From assembly GCA_031255415.1 (NCBI GenBank), contig JAIRSO010000005.1, forward strand, positions 62,001-126,000: a DNA stretch of 64,000 nucleotides. The letters run 5' to 3'. Shown one piece after another: positions 10,488 to 20,800 of this stretch. Each line of letters opens with the position of its first letter. The stretch's first letter is position 1. The notes below the pieces were generated by a model that was not told the DNA's origin, did no database searches, and worked only from the letters and a program-made list of their open reading frames with translations. Source of the stretch: Oscillospiraceae bacterium. Its GTDB lineage: Bacteria > Bacillota > Clostridia > Christensenellales > Aristaeellaceae. A program made the position numbers and the translations under genes.

Positions 10488-10496
10488 CATACGGCA

Positions 10497-10525
10497 AGTA
10501 TAACGCCGGGGAGAACGATTGTCAA
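10497..10525 (-). promoter_or_regulatory. Vegetative promoter of the ABC pair
   Basis: Minus strand TTGACA (10520-10525) - 17 bp - TATACT (10497-10502). Confidence 0.8.
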
Positions 10526-10617
10526 TATATCCCGCTGAATTTCCAGCGATTTCTAGATAGGGCGATCGTCCGCCATACTCTTGCGAAAATTCCCTAATCC
10601 GCGTTATAATAATAAAT

Positions 10618-11166
10618 ATGCGCGGACATATTCGGCGACGGGGGGTGGCGTTCATTAAACAGATTGACGAACAGGGCGGAGACCGCGCCGAAGCGACGCG
10701 CGCCGCATTGACCTACCTACAGCGGCGCGCGCGGTCGGAACACGAGACGCGCGCCAAACTGGAGTCGAAAGGCTACTCCGCGGAAATTATAACGCAGGTG
10801 TTATCCCGTCTGCGCGAGGCTAGCTTGATTAACGACGCGCGATTCGCTAAGGATTGGGTTCAGGCGCGATCGCGCAAGGCGCTGGGTTCGCGGCACATCC
10901 GCAAGGAACTGCGCGCGATGGGAGTCGCCGACGTTATCTCAAACGCCGCTCTAGCCTCCCTCGCCGAGCCGGACGATCCACTAGACGAGGACTCGCCGCA
11001 ATCCTACGCGATCGCATACGCGCGGCGCTGCCTGCGCAAACTGGCGGGCAAGCCCGACGACGTTATAAAGCATAAATTAATCCAATCGCTGATGCGCCGA
11101 GGCTTCAGCTACGACGACGCGAAGAGCGCCGCGTCACAGGCTATCGAGCGCGACGGCATGGATTAA
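10618..11166 (+). CDS. recX: Regulatory protein RecX
   Basis: AALTYLQRRARSEHETRAKLESKGY...LINDARFAKDWVQARSRKALGSRHIRKELRAMGV; a GTG start at 10645 is an alternative. Confidence 0.85.
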   Translation: MRGHIRRRGVAFIKQIDEQGGDRAEATRAALTYLQRRARSEHETRAKLESKGYSAEIITQVLSRLREASLINDARFAKDWVQARSRKALGSRHIRKELRAMGVADVISNAALASLAEPDDPLDEDSPQSYAIAYARRCLRKLAGKPDDVIKHKLIQSLMRRGFSYDDAKSAASQAIERDGMD

Positions 11167-11268
11167 CATCAATCATCGCAAGACGGATCATATATGCTCC
11201 CGCCCATGCAATACTCCAGCCTTCAGAAACGTTTATTATATAGACGGATATGGGGAGGTAAAGTCCCT

Positions 11269-12039
11269 ATGAGGACGGGTTATCAACAATTACTGCGCAC
11301 GGTAGCGATACTGCTGATCGTCGCGCTCGCGCTGCCCGCGCTGGGAGCGTGCGCGCTCAACATGCCGCGCGGCGGCGATGAACAAACCGACGCCGACGGC
11401 GAACAGACGGAAACGTCCCTGCCGCCGCCGGTCGGCAACGTTCCAACGCCCACTCCAAGGATCACGCCGGAGCCGACGATCACGCCGCGTCCCATCGACA
11501 TGGTGGTCGAGACCGCCGCGCCAGGCGCCACGCCGATGCTTATCGATCCGGTAGACAAGCCCAAGCGCGCGTTCGTTTACCGCGAGTTCTCGTCAACGTC
11601 GCTGGGGCTGACGTTCAACGTGCCGGATAACTGGATCGAAACGCAGCTTGACGACGAGACGGTCATGTTCGCGGAGCCGCCGGATACGGCGTGGGACGGG
11701 TTCGCGGCCTCGCTGATCGTCAAGTGCGTGCACAACGCGTCCAACCAGAGCTCCGAGGACGCGATATCCGCGCTGAACGGTTTGGTCGAGTCGCTAAAGA
11801 CGCTGTATCCCAACGTGGAGATGAGCCTTCGCGCCGATAACAATAGAATCCTGGGCGAGCCGGGTTATTACCACAACTTCCGCATCGATCAGGGGAACGC
11901 CAAAGCGATTCGAGGCCGCGTGTTGGTTGCGGCCGCGAACAGGCTGCTGATCTCCGTGCAGCTGCTAGCGCCCGGGTACTACTCCACCGACTATCTAGAT
12001 ATAGTCCGCGAGGTGCGCACGTCGATCCAGCAGCAGTAA
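11269..12039 (+). CDS. Putative lipoprotein with Pro/Thr-rich linker
   Basis: Signal sequence LLRTVAILLIVALALPALGAC (lipobox LGAC), Pro/Thr linker, then a globular domain; preceded by GGGGAGG. Confidence 0.7.
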   Translation: MRTGYQQLLRTVAILLIVALALPALGACALNMPRGGDEQTDADGEQTETSLPPPVGNVPTPTPRITPEPTITPRPIDMVVETAAPGATPMLIDPVDKPKRAFVYREFSSTSLGLTFNVPDNWIETQLDDETVMFAEPPDTAWDGFAASLIVKCVHNASNQSSEDAISALNGLVESLKTLYPNVEMSLRADNNRILGEPGYYHNFRIDQGNAKAIRGRVLVAAANRLLISVQLLAPGYYSTDYLDIVREVRTSIQQQ

Positions 12040-12062
12040 TCGATCCGGGACACGCGACCGAT

Positions 12063-12092
12063 GGGTTGTCCGCTTGATCGGACAACCCTTTT
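12063..12092 (+). terminator. Rho-independent terminator
   Basis: GGGTTGTCCG-cttgat-CGGACAACCC-TTTT. Confidence 0.85.
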
Positions 12093-12196
12093 CGCGCGCG
12101 ATAGTGTGTCCTTATTCGCCAACTCCCGGTAGTACTGGCAAGCGCGCCCTGTCCCGCCGCATAGATTCAGGCATATAATCCGCGGGAGGTGCGCTT

Positions 12197-12898
12197 ATGC
12201 TTGATTTCGTTTTCATTATAAAGGATCTGCTGTTTCTGTTGTCCTACGTGTCCGGGCAGGCTTGCTTCCCCAAGCCTCTGTCGTCCGTTGAGGAGCGGCA
12301 ATGCCTGGAACTCATAGCAGCGGGAGACGACGCGGCGCGCCAAAGGCTTATAGAGCACAACATGCGGCTGGTCGCGCACATCGCGCGCAAGTACTCCATC
12401 CCCGGCCAGGAATACGACGATCTAATATCCATCGGTTCCATAGGATTGATCAAGGCGGTATCGACGTTCAAGCTGGACAGCGGCACGCAGCTGGCTACCT
12501 ACGCCGCGCGGTGCATCGAGAACGAGATACTGATGGTTCTGCGCTCCGCCCAGAAGCGCCGCAACGACGTGTCGCTGAACGAAGCGATAGGCCGCGACGC
12601 GGAGGGCAACGAGATCATGTTAATCGACGTGCTGGGATCGGATGTGGATACGGTGGTGGACGAGGTGGATCGGCGCATATCGCTTCAGCGCATACAAAGC
12701 CTCATAAAGACATACCTGCCCAAACGCGAGCAGTACGTGCTGGAACTGCGCTACGGGTTACTGGACGGCAAAGCCCGCGCTCAATACGAAATCGCGGAGA
12801 TCCTTGGGATCAGCCGATCGTATGTGTCGCGCATCGAGAAACGCGCCGTGCACCTGCTCGAACGCGGCATGATGGGCGGCGACCAGAGCGGGGGATGA
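12197..12898 (+). CDS. sigK: RNA polymerase sporulation sigma factor SigK (uninterrupted)
   Basis: Matches remembered SigK: FPKPLSSVEE, HNMRLVAHIARKY, DLISIGSIGLIKAV, LATYAARCIENEILM, EILGISRSYVSRIEKRAV. Confidence 0.9.
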   Translation: MLDFVFIIKDLLFLLSYVSGQACFPKPLSSVEERQCLELIAAGDDAARQRLIEHNMRLVAHIARKYSIPGQEYDDLISIGSIGLIKAVSTFKLDSGTQLATYAARCIENEILMVLRSAQKRRNDVSLNEAIGRDAEGNEIMLIDVLGSDVDTVVDEVDRRISLQRIQSLIKTYLPKREQYVLELRYGLLDGKARAQYEIAEILGISRSYVSRIEKRAVHLLERGMMGGDQSGG

Positions 12899-12942
12899 GG
12901 GGGAGCCTCTTTCACAGCGTCCGACTTTATGTAACCCGAACG

Positions 12943-14610
12943 CTACAGCTCGATCTCCTTCTTGCCAGACACCTTGAAGAACACAGCCAGCAGGATGATC
13001 GTCGAGAACGTCAGCACCGATGAGATAGCGGCGGCTACGCCATCGTTGCCTCGGATGATCTGCGAGTAGATCTCCAGCGTCATCGTTTTGGTCCGGGTCG
13101 TGTATAGGATTATGGACGCCGACAACTCCGTTATAATCATTATGAAAGACAGGATAGCGCCTGAGAGCACGCCCGGGGTCATCATGGGCAGCGTCACGCG
13201 GTAAAAAGTCTTCATGTCCGACGCGCCCAACGAGATCGACGCCTCCTCCACCGACGGGTGAATTTGCTGCAGGATCGCGCTGGAACTGCGCACCGTGTAA
13301 GGCAAACGCCGTATAGTGTAGCACAGCACCATTATGAACGCCGTGCCGCTGAATAGCAGTGGCCTTCTGCTGAACGATACCAACAGCGCGATGCCCAGGA
13401 TGGAGCCAGCCACCGTTTCAGGAAACATAGTCGCCACGTCAAGCGCGGCGTTGAGCGGATTCGGGCGGCGCACCACTACGTAGGCTATAAGCGTCGCCGT
13501 CAGCACTATGGCTACGATAGCCGCAAAGCCCAGCGCGTAGGTGTTGGTAATGGTGCGGCCTACGGTCTCGAACGCCTCTATATAGCTTCCAAGGCCATAA
13601 CCGCTGGTAAAGAGCTTGCCGCTGGTGTTGCGGAAGGACGAGTATACCACATAGCACTGCGGGAGCATCGCCAGCGCAACGATCAGGTAACAGTAAGCGT
13701 GCGCGAGAAAACCGCCGATCCCTCTCACAGGTTTCGGACGGATCGGATGCAATGCGGACATGGAGAATTTCTTGCGGCTGACCACCAGTTTTTGAAATAG
13801 GAACACTGCGGTCGTCGTGACGACCGCGACTAAGGAAATGGCGGCTGCCAGCGCGTCATTAGCGCCGGTTTCGCTCATGAACGTCTTATACACCATTACC
13901 GGCAGCGTGACGTATCCTTCACCGATGAGCGCCGGCGTACCATAATCGGCGAACGTACGCATGAAGACCATCAGCGCGCCCGCCGCTAGAGTCGGCAGCA
14001 GCAGCGGAAACACAACCTTCAACAGCTTCCTCACGCCGCCGCACCCCAGGGACTCGCTCGCCTCGATCAGCGAGTTGTCCATCGACTTGAACGCCCCGGA
14101 CACGAACATGTACACCAATGAGTACAATTGCAGCCCCATCACGATCACGATCCCCTGGAAGCCATAGATATCCGGCATGCTCAAGCCGAGCGTCTCGCGT
14201 ACCCATACCGTGACGTCTCCGCTGCGTCCAAACAGCATAATCCACGAATACGCGCCGATAAACGGCGCGGACATACTCGATACCAGGATGAGTATCTCCA
14301 AAACGCCGCGTCCCTTGATCCGATACACGGCGGTAAGATACGCCAGCGGCGCAGCCAGCAGCACAGCCACGCCGGTGACAGCCAGCGTCACCTTGAACGA
14401 ATTCCCGATAGCGCGCAAATAGTAAGCCCTGGTGAATATGCGCTGGAAGTTCGCGAGTGAGAAACCGCCGTCCGCGTCCATCACGGATTTGGACAACAGC
14501 GAAACCAGCGGGTACAGCAGGAACAAAGCGTACAGCGCGGCTGCGGACAGCGACACGATGACCCACACGTCCGCTTTTCGTTTTTTCATAACCATCGGCG
14601 CGCTAGGCAT
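12943..14610 (-). CDS. ABC transporter permease, fused two-domain FbpB/AfuB-type
   Basis: Two copies of the BPD-type permease region with EASxSLG-type EAA loops; start at ATG 14610. Confidence 0.85.
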   Translation of the reverse strand: MPSAPMVMKKRKADVWVIVSLSAAALYALFLLYPLVSLLSKSVMDADGGFSLANFQRIFTRAYYLRAIGNSFKVTLAVTGVAVLLAAPLAYLTAVYRIKGRGVLEILILVSSMSAPFIGAYSWIMLFGRSGDVTVWVRETLGLSMPDIYGFQGIVIVMGLQLYSLVYMFVSGAFKSMDNSLIEASESLGCGGVRKLLKVVFPLLLPTLAAGALMVFMRTFADYGTPALIGEGYVTLPVMVYKTFMSETGANDALAAAISLVAVVTTTAVFLFQKLVVSRKKFSMSALHPIRPKPVRGIGGFLAHAYCYLIVALAMLPQCYVVYSSFRNTSGKLFTSGYGLGSYIEAFETVGRTITNTYALGFAAIVAIVLTATLIAYVVVRRPNPLNAALDVATMFPETVAGSILGIALLVSFSRRPLLFSGTAFIMVLCYTIRRLPYTVRSSSAILQQIHPSVEEASISLGASDMKTFYRVTLPMMTPGVLSGAILSFIMIITELSASIILYTTRTKTMTLEIYSQIIRGNDGVAAAISSVLTFSTIILLAVFFKVSGKKEIEL

Positions 14611-15700
14611 CTTCCGCCACCTCCCCGATCCCCCGAGTGAGGCTCGCCTTACCATCCGCAGTGAATACGTTCAGCTTGTCGATCTTCAATCCCAGTTTCA
14701 CCGGCGTTCCTTGCGGAATGATGCTGTCTATGGTGGATTCCTCGACGGTCTCCACCGTCTCCCCCGAGTCCAGTTTGACAAAATAGGTGGTGTTCAAGCC
14801 CAGGAATATGCTGTTGATTACTTTTCCCGACAGCCCGCCGCCGTCTTTCGACACGATAAACTCCTCTGGACGCACGGATACAATCACCGATTGATCCGCC
14901 GCTGCGGGCAACGCGTTCGGATACGGAAAAGCGCGCGTGCCGTGGAATACAAGGCTGCCTCCCTCCAGACGCGCATTGAGCAGGTTGCTCCGCCCGATAA
15001 ACCCCGCCACAAAGCGGTTCACAGGACGCTGGTACAGCCGCTTCGGCGTACCCACCTGCTGGATGACGCCCTGTTCCATCACCGCGATGCGGTCGGAGAC
15101 CGCCATGGCCTCCTCCTGATCGTGCGTAACGTAGATAGTGGTAATGCCCAGGCTGTGCTGGATGTCGCGGATGACGTTGCGCATCTCCAACCGAAGCTTC
15201 GCGTCCAGGTTGGATAGCGGTTCATCCATGAGCAGGACGTTCGGATGGATGACGATGGCGCGCGCCAGCGCGACACGCTGCTGCTGTCCGCCGGAGAGGC
15301 GATCCGGCATGCGGGACGCATACTCGGTGATGTGGACCGTCTCCATAATCTCGTCTACCCGGCGGTCGATTTCATCCCTCTGCAGCCGCCTATTGTGCAG
15401 ACCGAAGGCGACGTTTCGCCTGACATTCATGTGGGGGAACACGGCATAGTTCTGGAACACCATGCCGATGTTCCGCTGTGCGGGCGGCATATCGTTGACG
15501 GGCTTGCCGTCGAAAGCGATGACGCCCTCCTCGATCGTGTTAAAGCCCGCGACCATGCGCAGCAACGTGGTCTTGCCGCAGCCTGACGGCCCGAGCAATG
15601 TAAAGAACTCGCCGTCCTTCACGGTAAGGCTCAGCGGCGGTATAATAGTGGCGCTGCCGTACCGCTTCACGACCCGATCGAACTGGATGGAAACGCTCAT
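14603..15700 (-). CDS. ABC transporter ATP-binding protein (FbpC/AfuC/PotA-type)
   Basis: GPSGCGKTTLLRMVAGF, LSGGQQQRVALARA, LLMDEPLSNLDAKLR, C-terminal TOBE-like region. Confidence 0.9.
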   Translation of the reverse strand: MSVSIQFDRVVKRYGSATIIPPLSLTVKDGEFFTLLGPSGCGKTTLLRMVAGFNTIEEGVIAFDGKPVNDMPPAQRNIGMVFQNYAVFPHMNVRRNVAFGLHNRRLQRDEIDRRVDEIMETVHITEYASRMPDRLSGGQQQRVALARAIVIHPNVLLMDEPLSNLDAKLRLEMRNVIRDIQHSLGITTIYVTHDQEEAMAVSDRIAVMEQGVIQQVGTPKRLYQRPVNRFVAGFIGRSNLLNARLEGGSLVFHGTRAFPYPNALPAAADQSVIVSVRPEEFIVSKDGGGLSGKVINSIFLGLNTTYFVKLDSGETVETVEESTIDSIIPQGTPVKLGLKIDKLNVFTADGKASLTRGIGEVAEDA

Positions 15701-15768
15701 ATCCCATACCCCTTATGAGACAGACGGCGGAGGCTCGCAGCCTCCACCGTCGTACTCCGCCTGGCCTG

Positions 15769-16779
15769 TCAGAAGGACGTCATAATGTCCTGCACTTTAT
15801 CCTTTAGCTCGTTTGTGTGGCTGGTCACGTATTCGCTGTCTTCAAAGATCAGCTGGATGTCGGAGAGCGGCGTCATGTATTCGTTGCCCGCGTCCACCGG
15901 ACGGATGGGGCGGCTGGTCGTGTTCTCCGCCAGGAACGCCTGCGCTTCCTCCGAAAGCATGAAGTCCACGAACGCTTGCGCGTTTTCAAGATTCTTTGCG
16001 TTCTTAACAATGCCAATCTGCGCGGGCAGGAACACCGTGCCCTCGACCGGATAGACGATCTGGATGTTGGCGGCTCCATCCTTGAGCAGCGTCACGCAGG
16101 GATCCTCATAGGTGAGACCCACGACGTACTCGCCATTGTACACGCCTTTATACACCGCGCTGGATGAGGAGAGTATTTTCCCCTCGATGTTCTGGAATAG
16201 GCTCTCCACATACTCCCACGCTTCCGGGCTCTCATAGCCGCCCATAGCCAGGAGCATGTTGGTCAGCTGGCAGAACGCGGATGACGACGCGCTCGGATCG
16301 GCTGTGACGATCTTACCCTTCAGTTCCGGCTGGAGCAGATCCGCGTACCCTGTGATTTCAATGCCCAGCCCGGCGAGCAGTTCCGTATTGACCAGCAGAA
16401 CGGAACCGTCTATGGTGTAGTTAGTGCAGTAACCCAAAGTATTGCGGTACTCCTCCATCAGGTTCCCGTCCTCGGGAGACAGGTAGTCCTGGAAGAGATC
16501 CTTGTTCGCAGCGTAGTTAGCCAGCGAACCGCCGTACATCAGGTCGAACATGGGGTTCTCCGCCTCGGATGCGATGCGCTTCATCGCGTCGCCGGAGCCG
16601 AGCGACTCGACCGTGACCTTAACCCCTGTCTTTTCCTCGAACACGGGGATGATAGACAGCAGTCCGTCGCTGTTGGGAGAGACTATGATTAGTTCCCCCG
16701 CAGCCATGGCGGAACCAGCGAAGCACATAACGAACATCGCCGTCAACGCCAAGGCAATGAGTCTAAAACGGGTTTTCAT
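15769..16779 (-). CDS. ABC transporter substrate-binding protein (FbpA/AfuA-type)
   Basis: Signal peptide plus ELIIVSPNSDGLLSIIPVFEEKTGVKVTVESLGSGD; AfuA/FbpA-like layout. Confidence 0.85.
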   Translation of the reverse strand: MKTRFRLIALALTAMFVMCFAGSAMAAGELIIVSPNSDGLLSIIPVFEEKTGVKVTVESLGSGDAMKRIASEAENPMFDLMYGGSLANYAANKDLFQDYLSPEDGNLMEEYRNTLGYCTNYTIDGSVLLVNTELLAGLGIEITGYADLLQPELKGKIVTADPSASSSAFCQLTNMLLAMGGYESPEAWEYVESLFQNIEGKILSSSSAVYKGVYNGEYVVGLTYEDPCVTLLKDGAANIQIVYPVEGTVFLPAQIGIVKNAKNLENAQAFVDFMLSEEAQAFLAENTTSRPIRPVDAGNEYMTPLSDIQLIFEDSEYVTSHTNELKDKVQDIMTSF

Positions 16780-16847
16780 GATGGCAATCCTCCCGACATG
16801 TTACGGCTGGCTGGTTGCGCGATCCGCTAGGCCAGCCTGTTTACTAT

Positions 16848-16876
16848 AGTATACATGGGTAGGCTTCTCTTTGCAA
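16848..16876 (-). promoter_or_regulatory. Putative promoter of the Fbp/Afu-type ABC operon
   Basis: Minus strand TTGCAA (16871-16876) - 17 bp - TATACT (16848-16853). Confidence 0.65.
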
Positions 16877-17017
16877 GTTTTCCTCAATATAATCCGTCCG
16901 GTTCGGAAACCCGCCTTCGCGCGTTTTACCGTTAAAGTCCGCTTGCTATATCAATGAACCTCCGATATCCGCCGCTTCGCCCGCCTCGACGGCTGAAAGG
17001 ATACGCTACGGATCATG

Positions 17018-17060
17018 ATAGTACAAGCGGATAGCGTCTAGATAGTACAAATGGATAGCG
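17018..17060. repeat. Two 19-bp direct repeats at 24-bp spacing
   Basis: ATAGTACAAGCGGATAGCG (17018-17036) and ATAGTACAAATGGATAGCG (17042-17060). Confidence 0.7.
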
Positions 17061-17064
17061 CATA

Positions 17065-17847
17065 TCATAGATTACTCTCACCAATTCCCATCCATGACAG
17101 CATACCATGCTTATCTATGAAGTCCGGCCATATCCTATCGGCTCCCGCGTTAGCGAGACGGCGGCGTTTATTATCGTCCCAACCCGAACGGCGCGTTTCG
17201 TCCGCGGCTATGCCAATCGTCCGCGCGCCCAGTTCTTTGCCAAGTCCAATCTCCACCTTACCGTCGCCAATAACGCACAGATCGAGCCCGATCCAGCCTT
17301 TTTCTGACGCGAGCCAGCGGAGCACAGCCTCCTTACCGCAGTCCTTGCGCCTGGGCAGCGCACCCGCAATACGATCAAAATACCGCGCCAGACCCAACGT
17401 ATCAGCCTCCAGGCGCACATCCGCCTCGTCCGTACCGCTTGCCACGAAAAGCTGGATACCCTCCTCCCGGAGCGATTGGATGAACTCAACCGCGCCCGCA
17501 ACCCGATACGAGTCAGGCGGCACGCCTCCTGCGAACACGGCTGAAATACGCGCGGCGACCATATCCATCAAGCGGCGGTTATACTCTTCCTTGAGCGTCC
17601 ATGGATCGGCGTCCGGCGGCGCCACGCCGCGCCTTACCGCTTCATCGCGCAGCCACTCCATTTGGAAAATGGTCTGTATGCCCGTGCTCTCGTCGATGTA
17701 CGCGTCCACCAGCGCGGCGGTGAGCGCGTCGTCTCCGCCTGGGCACAGCGTATCCAGACAGAGGCGGCGCATCACAGCCTCCCAACCGGAGCGAAGCGTG
17801 GACAGCGTTCCGTCAAAATCGAAGAGCACAGCCTTCGGACGCGCCAT
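17065..17847 (-). CDS. HAD-superfamily hydrolase (phosphatase)
   Basis: KAVLFDFDGTLSTL, later FVASGTDEADV and CVIGDGKVEIGLGKELGARTIGIAAD. Confidence 0.85.
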   Translation of the reverse strand: MARPKAVLFDFDGTLSTLRSGWEAVMRRLCLDTLCPGGDDALTAALVDAYIDESTGIQTIFQMEWLRDEAVRRGVAPPDADPWTLKEEYNRRLMDMVAARISAVFAGGVPPDSYRVAGAVEFIQSLREEGIQLFVASGTDEADVRLEADTLGLARYFDRIAGALPRRKDCGKEAVLRWLASEKGWIGLDLCVIGDGKVEIGLGKELGARTIGIAADETRRSGWDDNKRRRLANAGADRIWPDFIDKHGMLSWMGIGESNL

Positions 17848-17865
17848 ATAAAACCCTCCAGCAGT

Positions 17866-20800
17866 TCACTCCAAGCGGAATGTTTTGATCTCGAACGGTG
17901 CGAGCGGAACGGTGAACGCACCTGCGGATAAAGGAATATCCCGCTCCGGGGTTTCTACCAGGTTGGTTTCGCACACGCGCGACACCGGGAAACCCAGACT
18001 CACAGTGGCTGGCCCGCGGCAGCCCTTTGATTCGTACAAGCGCAGTATCAGCGCCTGTCCATCCTGGCTCTGCTTGAGCGTCTCGACGATCGCGCCGGGA
18101 CTATCCACCGTCAGAGCGGACGCGGCCTCTGGCAACGCACCCGCATGCGCGCCGGTCAAAACTGCATGAAGCGGCACATTCAACGAGTACGCCTCCCGCG
18201 CTACGTCGGCTTCGCGCCAGCCTCCGGCATGCGGCAGCAAGGAATAGGTGAAATCATGCAAGCCCTTGTCCGCGGCAGGATCGGGATACACCGGACTGCG
18301 CAGCAATGTGATGCGCATCGTGTGCCCGTGGATATCGTACCCATACTTGCAGTCGTTGAGTATGGCCGCGCCATACCCTCCCTCGGACAGGTCGGCCCAT
18401 TTATGAGCGGGCACCTCGAACTTTGCCTCATCCCACAAGGTGTTGGTATGGGTAGGGCGTTCGATAGCGCCGTACGCTATTTCATAGGACGCTTTGGACG
18501 AAAGGATCTCCACATCGAAAGCGGCTTTGAGCATCTTCTCGGTCTCTTGCCAGTCCACACGCGTCTCAAAGTCAACGCGCCGCCCCGCGGGATACAACGC
18601 AATACGCTGCGTCAGGGTGGAACGGTTGAATTTCCGGACAATCTCGACCGCGCCGCGCACAGGCGAATCCTCCGCCACGCGGATAGACTGCGCTTGTGTT
18701 AAATCCCAAAACTTGTTCTTATACTCTACGTCGATGTTCCAGGCGCTCTCCCGCTCCGGTTTATCCTCGTAGACGGTCATCAGGTTGCCCAATCCGCCGG
18801 CGCGCAGCAGTTCGCGCCGTTCAGTCTTATCCCACACGGACGTGATCAATCCGCGCGCGTCCAGAGTGATGATGAGCGCTTCATTCTCCAATCGCCGAGG
18901 GCTTACGGATACCGGATGAACGTCGGGCACGGGAGCTTTAACAAGCGGGAAGACCTTGTACCCCATAGCGGGCGCATCGTCCGCTTGGAATGTCAGCGTC
19001 CCATTCTCAACGGTTGACGCGCTCCCCGCCGTGAATCCCGCGTATTCAGAAGGCAGACGCACGGACACAAGAGAGGATCGGCTCCAGGACAGCGGGTTAA
19101 ACACCACGACGGACGGCGTGTCCGTACGCACCGCATCGGCGAGCGCGGCCGCGGCCGCGTCCTGGCGCGCGCTTAAGGAGGCTGATACAGCCGCGTAATC
19201 ACGGTCGCAATCCTCGTACACGTCATGGATGGAAGAGCCGGGGATGATATCGTGGAATTGATTGAGCAATATGGTCTTCCACGCGTCGGTGATCGCGTCC
19301 ATCGGGTAAGGCGCGCCAAGCAGCCTCCAGGCCATAGCGCAGAGCATCTCCGACTGGCGCGCCAGCAACTCGCATTTGCGGTTATTGCGTTTTGTGCGCG
19401 CCTGGCTGGTGTAGGTGCCTCGATGGAACTCGTAGTACATCTCGTCGTTCCATACCGGCAGACGTTCCGTTGGTATCCCGGCGAAGAAGTCCGAAGCCCG
19501 TCCGATATCCGCTTCAGGCAGACCGGGGAATTGTTCCAGCCGATCCGCGAACTCCAGCATCTGGTATGTCGGCCCTCCGCCGCCATCGCCCCAGCCGAAC
19601 GTCTGGAACAGCGTGCCGCACACGGCCTTCTCGTCGTGATCGTGCCAAAGGAACGCCAGGTGTTTCGGATCGATCTCGCCGTTGTAATTCATACGCTCCA
19701 GGTAGGCGGGCGTTTGGGAACCATCCACTCCCTGCCACAGGAACACCGTGTGCGGAAAGCGGTTCACGTCGTTGTTGATGAGCTTAGACGTATAGAAGTA
19801 TTTCATCCCGCTGCGAAGAATAATCTGCGGCAGGCTCCAACTGTAGCCGAACACGTCCGGCATCCAGTAAACGTCGGAGCACGCGCCGAATTCCTTAATG
19901 AAGAAATCGCGCCCATACAGGATCTGCCGCACCAGCGACTCGCCTGAAGGAACGTTTGCGTCCGCTTCCACCCATGAGTTTCCGACCAGCTCCCATCGAC
20001 CTTGGGCGACGCGCAGTTTAATCTTCTCAAATAGCTCGGGGTAATGCTTCTTGATCTGATCATACTGCCACGGCTGGCTGGCGCAGAATACGTGTTTGGG
20101 ATATTGATCCATCAGCGCGAGCGCGTTCGCGAAAGTCTTAGCGGCCTTGCGCACGGACTCCTTGCAAGGCCAGAGCCAGGCAGTGTCGATATGCGCGTGC
20201 CCGGTGAAGAGCACCTTCCCGCGCGGCACGTCCGGGATAGCGGCGAGCGCGTCCTTGAGCGTCTTTGCGGCGGCCGGTATACTCGCTGCCAGCGTATCCC
20301 GCCCCATGTCCACATCGCACATTGACAGCGCGGCCAGCAACGCCTCGCGCACATGGATTTCATAATAAGTGTCCTTGCTGGTGCGCGTAAGGAACTCCGC
20401 CAGCTCGCGCGGCAGTTTCACGTTGCCACGGCGGATGCGGTCGTATGGATTGGTCAGCGAATCCAGCGCCTCATACGCGGCTAGGCAATCGAAGTAGAAG
20501 GATTCCACAATTTCGTCCACCGCTTCCAGCTTCGCCTTGCGGAACGTGTAATCGATGGAGCGCATGCCCTGCGCGCGGAAACGCATGAACTCCATATAGT
20601 TGAGCGCGCACTCGGCCTCTATATCATAGCTTGCGCCTGGAACGGCTCGATCCGCAAGAGCCACGCGTTCCCGCTGTTGTTTAGACGGCGCCAGGTAGGA
20701 CGTGACCGCGCTTTGCACTTTTCCGTTCACGCGCACCAGCGCTTCGCCGCCAAAGTCTAACGCCAGCACAACGCGGCGGCCTTCCCAGCCTTGCGGGATC

